Shown piece after piece: positions 15,957 through 23,400 of a stretch of DNA of 39,928 bases (positions are counted from its first letter, which is position 1; each line of letters starts with the position of its first letter). The notes under the pieces were generated by a model. It searched no databases. It was not told the origin of the DNA and saw nothing but the letters and a program-made list of their open reading frames with translations. This stretch comes from Herbaspirillum sp. RV1423 (lineage in GTDB: Bacteria; Pseudomonadota; Gammaproteobacteria; Burkholderiales; Burkholderiaceae_D). The translations under genes were made by a program, and so were the position numbers. The stretch lies in the NCBI RefSeq assembly GCF_000577615.1, contig NZ_CBXX010000044.1, positions 1 through 39,928 on the forward strand, read 5' to 3'.

Positions 15957-16241
15957 TTAATTCAAGCCGAAGCTTTTCAGCACATTCTGATGAATGGCGG
16001 CCAAGAGCGCGTCACAATAGCTTTTAGCAGCAGCATAGTTTGCAAAAAGCTCTGTCCGGTAAAAAACCTGCCCATCTGCAGCTACGCTCAACAGGATCTT
16101 TCCATCATCTACCTGGTGCTGCCCAAACCTCAGATCGTCTGATCCAAGATGCGCAATCACCTTCTTGCCCGCAATTACGTCCACCATCCTCGCCGCGTTT
16201 TTAGAACAGACAACCTCATCAAACCATATCTTCTCTGACAT
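15957..16241 (-). CDS. Hypothetical protein (94 aa)
   Basis: MSEKIWFDEVVCSKNAARMV, with an AGG-type site just before ATG. Alternating beta and helix (KVIAHLGSDDLRFGQHQVDD, AAKSYCDALLAAIHQN), cytoplasmic, two cysteines. It opens a likely two-gene unit with the 181-residue gene. No family recognised. Confidence 0.6.
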   Translation of the reverse strand: MSEKIWFDEVVCSKNAARMVDVIAGKKVIAHLGSDDLRFGQHQVDDGKILLSVAADGQVFYRTELFANYAAAKSYCDALLAAIHQNVLKSFGLN

Positions 16242-16392
16242 CCTGCGCCTTTTTCAAATGTGATTGGGACCAGCCAGCGGCTACATCGCGCAAGCAAACC
16301 GATGGCAACGGCGAATTTTATCTCAGTCCGATCTGGACGCGGCGTCTACACTGGGGTCATCTCCGGTCGCTGAATCGGTGCGCAAGGTCCGC

Positions 16393-16623
16393 CTATCCCG
16401 CACAACAAACCTTACAACAGCGATCGACTGAAACACTATCAACCCAATCCTGGATCACTGATTTTCCCGGGTTTCGGCCGAGGAGCGCCCTGCAATTCGC
16501 ATCCGAATGAAATTTAGAATGTCCGAGATAAGTGCGGAGACTTTCGCTGCCATGTGCATAGAAAACTTTTTGTAAGCCTGGCGCTGCCGCTCCCAACACG
16601 ACTAACTTTCCGGAATGGGCCAT
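16393..16623 (-). CDS. Hypothetical Cys/His-rich protein (76 aa)
   Basis: AAAGG precedes the ATG with good spacing. The C-terminal 45 residues carry Cys and His positions (LGHSKFHSDANCRALL, then CCKVCC) that could bind zinc, similar in pattern to small proteins with H...C...C..C. The first 25 residues (KLVVLGAAAPGLQKVFYAHG) are hydrophobic to neutral. Standing alone between gene-poor flanks 16242-16392 and 16624-16882, where nothing else is seen. Function unknown. Confidence 0.5.
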   Translation of the reverse strand: MAHSGKLVVLGAAAPGLQKVFYAHGSESLRTYLGHSKFHSDANCRALLGRNPGKSVIQDWVDSVSVDRCCKVCCAG

Positions 16624-16882
16624 AGGTGCCTTTCAAACAAGATAATAACTACGTGGATCAGCGCTGCACGAGAATCAACCTTCAATTTGCGATGCATTCC
16701 CCTCCAACGTTCTCTCCTTGCCCGCTACTAGCGACTACGAGAGGCTACTATAGCCATCTCAATTGTGATATGGCCGGAACATCGGCGTCGGCAAAACTGT
16801 CGAACATCAAAGCAGCGGTATGATGTCTGCTGTATCATGGTTTCAGCGTTGTCATTTTTAACACTTTCTGAAGGAGCGTTAA

Positions 16883-17068
16883 ATGGATACAAATCTTGCC
16901 CTGTTCTCGGTCACATGCTTGTTTGCTGGCGCAGTTGCCTTTTCAACGGTAGCGGCTGTTGTGGTTTCTGCAGTGCGTGCCGCTGTGGCCACAATGCCCC
17001 GCTGGCTTCCGAGGGTTCGTGCCCTAATGGCGCCGGGGTCGGCGAACACCGTCGGCACCTTCGCCTAA
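16883..17068 (+). CDS. Small single-helix membrane protein (61 aa)
   Basis: MDTNLALFSVTCLFAGAVAF with AAGGAG six bases before ATG. One long hydrophobic stretch (about residues 8-38), then a basic Arg-rich C-terminus (MPRWLPRVRALM). It is rightward, alone, and closed by an intrinsic terminator ten bases after its stop. Size and make-up fit small membrane peptides of accessory elements. No family recognised. Confidence 0.55.
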   Translation: MDTNLALFSVTCLFAGAVAFSTVAAVVVSAVRAAVATMPRWLPRVRALMAPGSANTVGTFA

Positions 17069-17078
17069 ACGTAGCGTC

Positions 17079-17107
17079 AAAAAAGCCCGCGCAAAGCGGG
17101 CTTTTTA
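17079..17107. terminator. Bidirectional rho-independent terminator
   Basis: AAAAAAGCCCGC-GCAAA-GCGGGCTTTTT: a 7-bp GC stem with A and T runs on both sides. It ends the rightward 61-residue gene and the leftward 17137-21185 unit. Confidence 0.9.
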
Positions 17108-17136
17108 ATGTCTTCCTGAAGGCAAGCTCTAGGGCA

Positions 17137-18558
17137 TCAAAAACTATCGGAGGTGCTAGAACTCCCTCCGCCGAATGAATCAGATGATGAGTAACTATCG
17201 CTGCTGGAACTCGATCCACCAGATGAACCGCCAAAACTAAACCCGCTTGATCCGCTCGAACTATATCCACTTGAGCCGCCCGAACTACCGCCCGAACTGA
17301 AAACACTGCCCCGGTAATCCCCACCACCGCTGTTGTAAGGGATAGGCGCGGGGACCTCTTGACGCAGACCCAGGAGCTGGTTTTCAACCTGTTTGCTCGT
17401 CATGTCGCCGACCATGTATCCAGCCAGGAAAGATGTCAGGTTGAAATCTGACTCGTAACGGTAGTCAGACCCCGTATAGCGATCGGAACGAAGCGAGCGC
17501 TCAATAGTCTTGGCTCGTTGGTATTGAACGTTTCGTTCAGTTCGAATTTTGCTAAGACGTGACGTCTTTTCAGCGTTGCCGGATAGCAGAAGCCGTTTCT
17601 TAGCTAATTCAGCGACAAGTTCGTCATCGCGCGTGTCAGGCGTTTCCCGCGCGGCCGCTTCGAGCTGTTCCAGCGGCACTTCCGTCATGGCGTCTGCGAT
17701 AGATTTGTAGGCCCGGACGTATCGGAAATCGGTTCGGTCGACATACTCTTGCAACACCCCTTGGAGCCTTTTTGCTTCGCTCTTGAATCGCTCCACCGTC
17801 GCTTGCGCAACCGACACTGCACGCCGAGATGGCTCAAGATCGGTGTTGGATTGTGCGGCCGCCACGCGATCTTGAACTTTCTTACGAATTTCTTCGACGC
17901 TGTTGCCAAGTGCCAGCCGGCGACTAGCGAGAGTCGACCGCATCGATTTGAGACTCTCGTAATTGGCGCGATTTCGCTCAAAATCGATGAGGCCCGCGAT
18001 CCAACGATCGGCCCTCTTGAAAAAGCCACCACGTCGATACTCTTCAGTACCATAGCCGGCACGCAAGAGATAGCCAAACCCTGGGTCAGACTCAAACGCA
18101 GGCAGCTTCCCGTCACACTCGGCGTCGATCTCCGCGGCAAGATCTGTTGACGCCTTGACGTCCGCCTCGACCCTGTCCAGCGCCTGAGAATCTTGAACGT
18201 ATACCGGATCCGAACTCAGAAGAATTCGCAGCTGTTCATGGGACTTCGCCAAGGTTGTCTCGGCCGTTTGCAGAGTCGCATTGGCGTCTGCAATTTCAGC
18301 CTCAACCTTCGCCAAGGATTTTCTCGCAGCTGCTTCTTCCTGCATGCGCAGATCCAGATGAACACGAGCGTCATGTGTCAGGTTGACCATGTTGATCAAG
18401 TTCAGCTTTGCCAATTCCGTATAGATCTCGTTGACAGACGCTTGCAGCTGCAGATCATCTTGCGCCACGGCCGCCAACTGTCCCTCAACTTGCCGTAGCG
18501 GCTCCTCGAAATTCCGCGTGTGCGTTTCGAGTTCCTGCCTCAGTGTATTTTTCGCCAT
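17137..18558 (-). CDS. Coiled-coil protein with Ser/Gly-rich tail (473 aa)
   Basis: Start placed at MAKNTLRQELETHTRNFEEP; the frame is open 18 codons further but overlaps the upstream gene. Residues 1-330 are almost all helical with long coiled coils (EEAAARKSLAKVEAEIADAN). The last 70 residues are low-complexity Gly/Ser/Phe repeats ending SSSTSDSF. A coiled coil with a GSSGGSS tail resembles proteins of stress or envelope-repair clusters, but no named family is claimed. It is the third gene of a unit with the two upstream genes, and ends at the bidirectional terminator. Confidence 0.75.
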   Translation of the reverse strand: MAKNTLRQELETHTRNFEEPLRQVEGQLAAVAQDDLQLQASVNEIYTELAKLNLINMVNLTHDARVHLDLRMQEEAAARKSLAKVEAEIADANATLQTAETTLAKSHEQLRILLSSDPVYVQDSQALDRVEADVKASTDLAAEIDAECDGKLPAFESDPGFGYLLRAGYGTEEYRRGGFFKRADRWIAGLIDFERNRANYESLKSMRSTLASRRLALGNSVEEIRKKVQDRVAAAQSNTDLEPSRRAVSVAQATVERFKSEAKRLQGVLQEYVDRTDFRYVRAYKSIADAMTEVPLEQLEAAARETPDTRDDELVAELAKKRLLLSGNAEKTSRLSKIRTERNVQYQRAKTIERSLRSDRYTGSDYRYESDFNLTSFLAGYMVGDMTSKQVENQLLGLRQEVPAPIPYNSGGGDYRGSVFSSGGSSGGSSGYSSSGSSGFSFGGSSGGSSSSSDSYSSSDSFGGGSSSTSDSF

Positions 18559-18605
18559 ATATCTTATATTCCTCAGTCGATTCTTTGCCAAAGACGTTCT
18601 TCTCA

Positions 18606-20030
18606 TCACCACTGGTCAATCATGTCGGGATGACTGCCCAACGTCCCGGAGAACGTCGACGCGATAGAATTCGCAGGCTTATCTCCGATGTCACGCACGT
18701 TCACATGGCCAGTTTCTCGTTTCTGCCGCTTGAAGGTCTCGTAGGTCTCTTGCGAGACGCGTACACCAACCGTGTTGGCGAATCGCCGGCGCCCGTTTTC
18801 CACGTTCATCAGAGGCACAGCCACTCGGTTGCCGGCATCATCAAATGCTTCGACGATCAAATACCAGGATTTTCCGGTTCCGCCATAGGTACGCTCCACG
18901 CCTGTCTTTTGGCCGGATCTGTCGGCGACTTTGAACGTCAACCGCGGTTCAGCGTATGCGGTCAACTGCTCCAAATAGGAGACCGAATCCTGAAGTTTCG
19001 GCACATCCATGGCCTTGGCGAAATTGTCGGCAGCAGCGATCTCCGCTTGCAACTCCGACGACTGCCCACGGCTCTTCTGACCAATCGCGGCAATTTGGCT
19101 CTTTACAGTGGCTAAGCGCCCGTTCAAGTCATGGATTTGATGAGCGTCTTTTAGAATGGCTCGAACACGTTGAACCGCTTCTTCAACATCATCAAGCGTC
19201 GCATCCGGATTCAGCAGTGCGGATCGCGCGTCACGGACGGGTGATGCAACTGCTGGTGAGTCAGACGCTACTCCTGTGTAAGTGTGTAAGGTCGCCACCA
19301 GCTGATCCAGGTCTGTATTCAAACTCAACAGCTTCTCGACCCAGGTAATTCCAACATAGGCCTTTTTGGCATTGACGCTGACAGTTGCAAGTTCAGCTTC
19401 GACCAGGGAGGCAGACCTCTCGCGGACATCAGTCGGTGCCGACGGTTGGTCACCAACTCGGATTTTCCCCACCGCCTCCAGCACAGTACCCAAGTCCTTG
19501 TTGCTTTGAGCAGCAACACCCGCGCCCACCGGCAAGCCCGATGAAGATGCTTGCTTTTCAAGACTGATTGCACGCTGACGCCATTCAGATGCTTGAGCGG
19601 CCAGCTGTGCTTTATCGGCTGATAATTTCTCGTAGCGGGCAACCACGGCCTTCACTTCCTGATTTGTCCACCAGTGTGATGCCCCGGTGGCGGCACCGAT
19701 AGCAAGCGTAAGGAAGATCACAAGCGCAGCAGCCTTCCCGACCCAGCGATCGCGGAATACATACAGGTGCGCGAAGACAGCGGCGACTTTCCCCACCACG
19801 GGACGCTCGAAGGTCATCCGGCCAGCAAAATACCCTCGCACGCCCTCTTCGATCAGAGCGTCGGCAACTTCGATGTTGTGTACTTTGTAGTATTCGTGGA
19901 TGCGTTCCTTGACCTGTTCACGTCTCTTGGGTAAGTCCAGCATCTCATCGATGGACTTTCCTTCAAATCGAAGCTTGTCGATAACCGCCGTGACGACGAG
20001 TTGCTCTTGAAGTGTGATGACGGCCCCCAT
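18606..20030 (-). CDS. DUF6384-like membrane protein (474 aa)
   Basis: The N-terminus (LQEQLVVTAVIDKLRFEGKS, then EMLDLPKRREQVKERIHEYY) matches my memory of DUF6384 proteins. One membrane helix follows at about residues 98-118 (AAALVIFLTLAIGAATG). The rest is a long helical/coiled-coil region and a C-terminal beta domain (RLTFKVADRSGQKTGVERTY, SWYLIVEAFDDAGNRVAVPL) on the far side of the membrane. The gene starts three bases after the 383-residue gene, so they are translated together. Likely an inner-membrane anchor of a coiled-coil complex; the family call is from memory. Confidence 0.75.
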   Translation of the reverse strand: MGAVITLQEQLVVTAVIDKLRFEGKSIDEMLDLPKRREQVKERIHEYYKVHNIEVADALIEEGVRGYFAGRMTFERPVVGKVAAVFAHLYVFRDRWVGKAAALVIFLTLAIGAATGASHWWTNQEVKAVVARYEKLSADKAQLAAQASEWRQRAISLEKQASSSGLPVGAGVAAQSNKDLGTVLEAVGKIRVGDQPSAPTDVRERSASLVEAELATVSVNAKKAYVGITWVEKLLSLNTDLDQLVATLHTYTGVASDSPAVASPVRDARSALLNPDATLDDVEEAVQRVRAILKDAHQIHDLNGRLATVKSQIAAIGQKSRGQSSELQAEIAAADNFAKAMDVPKLQDSVSYLEQLTAYAEPRLTFKVADRSGQKTGVERTYGGTGKSWYLIVEAFDDAGNRVAVPLMNVENGRRRFANTVGVRVSQETYETFKRQKRETGHVNVRDIGDKPANSIASTFSGTLGSHPDMIDQW

Positions 20031-20033
20031 CGA

Positions 20034-21185
20034 TTAACCCCCTTGGTTGATAATGGCTGCGAAGCGCTTCTTTCCGTCTTCGACTGCAGCATCGATGGCT
20101 TCGGTGGCCTCGGTCGCTTCCTTGCGCGCCTGGGCGATCAGCTTGCGGCTATTTTCCTGGTAATCGACCACCGAATTGACGAAGCGCTGAACAGCCTGGG
20201 GATCGAGGCTGGCGCCGTAACCGGCCTTCAGGCCCGCCTCCAGCTGTGTTTGTCCGGTGGTGGCCAAAGCATCCAGCCCCTTGTTGATGCCGTCTTTCAT
20301 AGCCTCAAGGGCGTTTGTGGCTTCGGCCAAACCAGCATTTCCTGTAAATGCGACGGCCAGACCGCTCATGACGGTCTCATTCGTCGAAAAGAAGCTAGCG
20401 GAACGTTCGACTACACGACCTTTCACTTCCATCTGCTGGCGAACGCGCGTGAACAAAGCTTCGGCAGTCGCTGATCCCACACGTGAATCTTCGGCCAAGT
20501 CTTTGCAGATCTGGAACCGCTTTTCTTCGCTTTGCAGCCGACGGACGGCTTCGTCCCGGGCCAGTTCGAGTTCGGCCTGCTTTGTGCCGGACTCTGTCAC
20601 CACCGCCAGCGCTTCGTTCGCTGCGGTGAGTTCGCCCTTGCGCTTATCGAGTTCGTCCTGAGCACGAGCAAGCACTTCCTGCGCGTCGACGATTGCAGAC
20701 TTCAGGGATAAGCTGAATTCGCCGTATGCCGACAAAATTGCCTCCTCAATGGCCAGCTGCTTGGTGGCGTCAGCTTGGACTTCCAGAAACGTCTTCTGGA
20801 TCTCATTGAATCTGGACGACACGGAACCGCGCCGGAAATTCATCCAGTGCAGCTTGGCCTTTTCGACCGTGTCCAGCTTACCGTCCGCCATCCATGCGGC
20901 CATATTTGCCGCGTCTTCCCGAATGGAATCGAATTTTCCGGTGATGTCTTCAAAACGTGAATAGACACGCATCTCTTTGATACCGTCCCGCACTGCAGCG
21001 TTGAATGCTGAGGACTGAGTCATGACGGCGCCGATCGCTGCGACACGATTCGGCTCCAATTCGCTGATCTTGTCCAACAGCTGAAGTCCCGGTACGTTGA
21101 ATGCCTTGGCGTCGCCAATCGGCAGACCCGCCTTCTGAAGGAAGTCAACGGCGGTATCGAGGTATTGCGCGGTCTTGCTCAGCAT
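20034..21185 (-). CDS. Coiled-coil cytoplasmic protein, PspA/TelA-like in style (383 aa)
   Basis: Almost entirely helical: residues 110-240 form long coiled coils (EVLARAQDELDKRKGELTAA), with further helices to the end (QARKEATEATEAIDAAVEDG). No signal peptide or membrane segment. Proteins of this make-up lie beside DUF6384 and polyamine-ligase genes in other proteobacteria, where PspA/IM30-type or toxic-anion-resistance-type coiled-coil proteins sit. Homology to those is not demonstrated. It is first in a three-gene unit whose leader carries an intrinsic terminator hairpin. Confidence 0.75.
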   Translation of the reverse strand: MLSKTAQYLDTAVDFLQKAGLPIGDAKAFNVPGLQLLDKISELEPNRVAAIGAVMTQSSAFNAAVRDGIKEMRVYSRFEDITGKFDSIREDAANMAAWMADGKLDTVEKAKLHWMNFRRGSVSSRFNEIQKTFLEVQADATKQLAIEEAILSAYGEFSLSLKSAIVDAQEVLARAQDELDKRKGELTAANEALAVVTESGTKQAELELARDEAVRRLQSEEKRFQICKDLAEDSRVGSATAEALFTRVRQQMEVKGRVVERSASFFSTNETVMSGLAVAFTGNAGLAEATNALEAMKDGINKGLDALATTGQTQLEAGLKAGYGASLDPQAVQRFVNSVVDYQENSRKLIAQARKEATEATEAIDAAVEDGKKRFAAIINQGG

Positions 21186-21270
21186 TTTATGAGTCCTTGG
21201 TCTTGGTTGATCTGGGGCGACAGTAGCCGGAAGTCTCGAAAGTTCAAGTCCAAAAACAAACCCATGGGCG

Positions 21271-21305
21271 AAAAAAATCGGACCAACGTCTAACGCTGAC
21301 CCGAT
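21271..21305 (-). terminator. Leader terminator (attenuator candidate)
   Basis: Minus strand: ATCGG pairs with CCGAT, inside which CAGCGT pairs with ACGTTG around TAG, followed by seven T. It lies 85 bases before the ATG at 21185 and downstream of a likely promoter at 21356-21384, with no gene between. Read-through could be regulated. Confidence 0.7.
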
Positions 21306-21355
21306 CGTCTCAAAATTTCTTGCCTAAAATGTGCTCTGATGGGGGTGTTTTACCC

Positions 21356-21384
21356 GGTATATGACGCGCTCGCGTCAATATCAA
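21356..21384 (-). promoter_or_regulatory. Promoter of the three-gene coiled-coil unit
   Basis: Minus strand TTGATA, 17-base spacer, TATACC. The spacer itself is the palindrome GACGCGAGCGCGTC, which may be an operator. The start would be near 21349, giving a leader of about 165 nt that contains the terminator at 21271-21305. Confidence 0.5.
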
Positions 21385-21442
21385 AGCTTTTCCTGCAACC
21401 GCTGAAATGAAAACTCGGCCTTGTTGATAACGTTCTGCAAAC

Positions 21443-21473
21443 AAAAACTCCCCGGACCGTTAGGTGCGGGGAG
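21443..21473 (-). terminator. Rho-independent terminator
   Basis: Minus strand CTCCCCG, 12-base loop, CGGGGAG, then five T. It begins six bases after the stop of the 87-residue membrane protein. Confidence 0.88.
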
Positions 21474-21478
21474 CAGTG

Positions 21479-21742
21479 TTACTTTGCCTTCTTGATATAG
21501 CCGATTACGAACAAAGGCAGGGACAACAAGCCAATGCCGATGCCTGTAAAGCCACCAAACTGCAGATTCTTCCCGAGAGAAAAACTTGCTTCTGTGGCGT
21601 TGGGGTTAGCGACCAGAGCAATACCGGCCAGAACAATCAAAGAACTGACAGCCAAGATCAACAGGACTGTCATCAGATATTCTGTGATGATTTTGCGATT
21701 CGCTGTGAATTTACCGACGTTGTTGGTGGTGATTGCGTTCAT
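21479..21742 (-). CDS. Small two-helix membrane protein (87 aa) with structured leader
   Basis: Start at MNAITTNNVGKFTANRKIIT, with GGAG five bases before ATG; the frame is open further, but that part is leader sequence. Two membrane helices (about residues 21-44 and 62-81) and a short basic end (GYIKKAK). A monocistronic gene with its own promoter, leader and terminator. The ATG itself lies in an 8-bp inverted repeat (CATGGTTT/AAACCATG), so translation may be gated. Function unknown. Confidence 0.7.
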   Translation of the reverse strand: MNAITTNNVGKFTANRKIITEYLMTVLLILAVSSLIVLAGIALVANPNATEASFSLGKNLQFGGFTGIGIGLLSLPLFVIGYIKKAK

Positions 21743-21954
21743 GGTTTCTCCAAAAGGAAATGACGAAAACCATGTCCCTAACGGAAAATGGTTGTCCGTC
21801 GGGGTAAAAGTATTTTGCAAGGTAGAACTTGCGGGTGGAATGCTAGATTCTCTAGCTAGGCGCAAGCATGGAAGCGAGCTGGTGATCGCATAGAAACGAT
21901 CGGGGGTAACAGTCTTGATTATACAGTGCGGTTTTGCTGATCGCAAACGGCGCC
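21743..21954 (-). ncRNA. Structured leader RNA and promoter, copy 1 of a duplicated module
   Basis: Minus strand order: box GGCGCCGTTTGCGA (21941-21954), -10 TATAAT (21918-21923), hairpin GATCGT-N6-GCGATC (21884-21901), hairpin GCTAGA-GAA-TCTAGC (21842-21856), hairpin CCC-G-ACGGA-N9-TCCGT-TA-GGG (21776-21803), then CATGGTTT (21767-21774) complementary to the start-codon region AAACCATG. Every element recurs in the same order at 22418-22604, with paired substitutions in the stems. Bases 21955-21976 hold nothing further. Confidence 0.65.
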
Positions 21955-21976
21955 AACACTACGACGGTCGCGAATG

Positions 21977-22417
21977 TTAGGTACTCTTTTTACGAATACC
22001 CTGCATAACCTCACCGACCACAAAATCCGGATGCTGTGCCTCAAACCAGTGCCAGATCTCTTCGCGGTGAGTACCAACAGGAAACTGCAAGAACGATTCC
22101 TCGATGGTGTCCGCATCTACATCCACTGTTCCTTCGGATACTGGGATGTTGCCAAGTTTTTCCCACCACAAGTAGTAGTCGGCAAGGGTGAGAAGCCGGT
22201 ACGCGCATGGAAGACCTTTGTCCTTCTCTGCAGCATCTGCCGCATCCTCCAGAAGACCAACGTCTACCATGCCGGGTGCCTCATCGAAGCTCGGACAATC
22301 CAAGTCCTCGTTGCAGAATAGCCAACGCCCGTTATTCCCATAAAAAACCTGGGTTACAGTAGGAAAAACACCGTGGACGTGGCGCAGGGCCGCTTGAACT
22401 TTCTCGTTGAATTGCAT
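21977..22417 (-). CDS. Hypothetical protein with structured leader (146 aa)
   Basis: A soluble protein, aromatic and acidic. Notable parts are FPTVTQVFYGNNGRWLFCNE near the start and a C-terminal FPVGTHREEIWHWFEAQHPD, the second being a compact motif likely to define the family. No domain of known function is recognised; similar small proteins occur on proteobacterial plasmids and islands, by my recollection. AGGAG lies five bases before ATG, but can pair with GCTCC in its own leader. Confidence 0.7.
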   Translation of the reverse strand: MQFNEKVQAALRHVHGVFPTVTQVFYGNNGRWLFCNEDLDCPSFDEAPGMVDVGLLEDAADAAEKDKGLPCAYRLLTLADYYLWWEKLGNIPVSEGTVDVDADTIEESFLQFPVGTHREEIWHWFEAQHPDFVVGEVMQGIRKKST

Positions 22418-22604
22418 TTTTTGCTCCTAGTCTCAGAAATACACGGAGCTATCCCCTCACGGGAATGGCTTACCCGCGGGGATTAAAATAAAAATGCTAG
22501 GTACTCTAGCTAAACGCACGCTGACGCGTGGCTGTGATCGCGTAAAAGCGATCGAAGAAAACAGCCCTGATTATATCGTCAAATATTCTTTCGCAAACGG
22601 CGCC
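22418..22604 (-). ncRNA. Structured leader RNA and promoter, copy 2 of a duplicated module
   Basis: Minus strand order: GGCGCCGTTTGCGA (22591-22604), TATAAT (22570-22575), GATCGC-N6-GCGATC (22536-22553), CACGC-GTCA-GCGTG (22517-22530), GCTAG-N5-CTAGC (22496-22510), CCCC-G-CGGG-N9-CCCG-TGA-GGGG (22453-22481), then GCTCC (22445-22449), which can pair with GGAGC of the ribosome site (22423-22427). Hairpin stems differ from copy 1 in ways that keep pairing; the 9-base loop keeps AA.CCATT. 22605-22670 holds no gene. Confidence 0.65.
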
Positions 22605-22670
22605 GCCGAAAAGAAGGTTGCATGAATCTGCAATATTGATGGCTTCAGCACGCGCATTCTGACGACAAAT

Positions 22671-22955
22671 TCATTTCCCTTTCGGGTCGCCTGACGCCAT
22701 CAAGTCAGCCTTGAGTTTTTTTCGCAATAATTCCTCGGTCGCATACGCAGCCCAGTCGGAATGCAACTGCGACGCCGCAAACCATTCTGCCGCAATTTTC
22801 TTGGCATGCATGACGTCCACGCCATTTATTTCTGCAAAGCTGATCGCCTCTAGCCTGGCCTCATCGGCGGTTTCAATGAGGATCGCACGTTTAGCAGCTC
22901 GTTTCTTGTGACCGGTAAATTTTTCATTAAACGCCGGCAATTTATGAACTGGCAT
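22671..22955 (-). CDS. Hypothetical protein (94 aa)
   Basis: Start placed at MPVHKLPAFNEKFTGHKKRA, just after a GGGGTGGGG purine tract; a longer frame to 23024 has no ribosome site. Basic N-terminus (KKRAAKRA), then helices (DEARLEAISFAEINGVDVMH, AAYATEELLRKKLKADLM). Upstream is a hairpin with CATCT/AGATG arms. No family recognised. Confidence 0.55.
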   Translation of the reverse strand: MPVHKLPAFNEKFTGHKKRAAKRAILIETADEARLEAISFAEINGVDVMHAKKIAAEWFAASQLHSDWAAYATEELLRKKLKADLMASGDPKGK

Positions 22956-23105
22956 TTCCCCACCCCTAAAAAAACGATTAAATACCTGCCTGGACATCTT
23001 TGATAGATGCCGGCGTTGCGACACTATTAAACTGTCAGATCAGAACCTCCAGCCGCGACTAAACTATAGAAAACATTCAACACTCATCTGACAATCGGTT
23101 GGTGA

Positions 23106-23321
23106 TTATTTCTTCGATGACTTGTACCAGGTACAAAAAGAATTCACGAGCAACCAAAGCGCAGGCGCAGCGAGTGCTCCTATGGCTGTATATGGATTCA
23201 GTACAGCGTAGCCGCCAACTAGGTAGGCGATCACCATCGCAAATACCCAAATAATCAACGTGTTGACCGCAAATGCCATCGTGGACCGGCCAAACAAACC
23301 ATGAAAGGGCAACTTCGTCAT
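23106..23321 (-). CDS. Small membrane protein (71 aa)
   Basis: Starts MTKLPFHGLFGRSTMAFAVN with GAGGAGG eight bases before ATG; a much longer open frame upstream lacks such a site and overlaps the next gene's end. Two hydrophobic segments (about residues 16-38 and 44-62), basic C-terminus (YKSSKK). A strong hairpin (GGGC, ACGTCTT/AAGACGT, GCCC) lies 30 bases before the ribosome site. Member of the leftward stress-type cluster. Family unknown. Confidence 0.65.
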   Translation of the reverse strand: MTKLPFHGLFGRSTMAFAVNTLIIWVFAMVIAYLVGGYAVLNPYTAIGALAAPALWLLVNSFCTWYKSSKK

Positions 23322-23400
23322 TTTCGATTCCTCCTCAAGTGCGAATATCCGACGGGCTACGTCTTTGCAAGACGTGCCCACCGTACATCTATTTAAACCG

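Noticed and set aside
17137..17350. Ser/Gly tail repeats as a CRISPR-like or tandem DNA repeat
   Set aside because: The periodicity is codon-level low complexity within a coding frame; no regular repeat-spacer units.
21743..22604. Known riboswitch classes (cyclic-di-GMP, cobalamin, SAM, fluoride) for the duplicated leader
   Set aside because: The conserved core sequences I know for these classes are not present; only hairpin order is shared.
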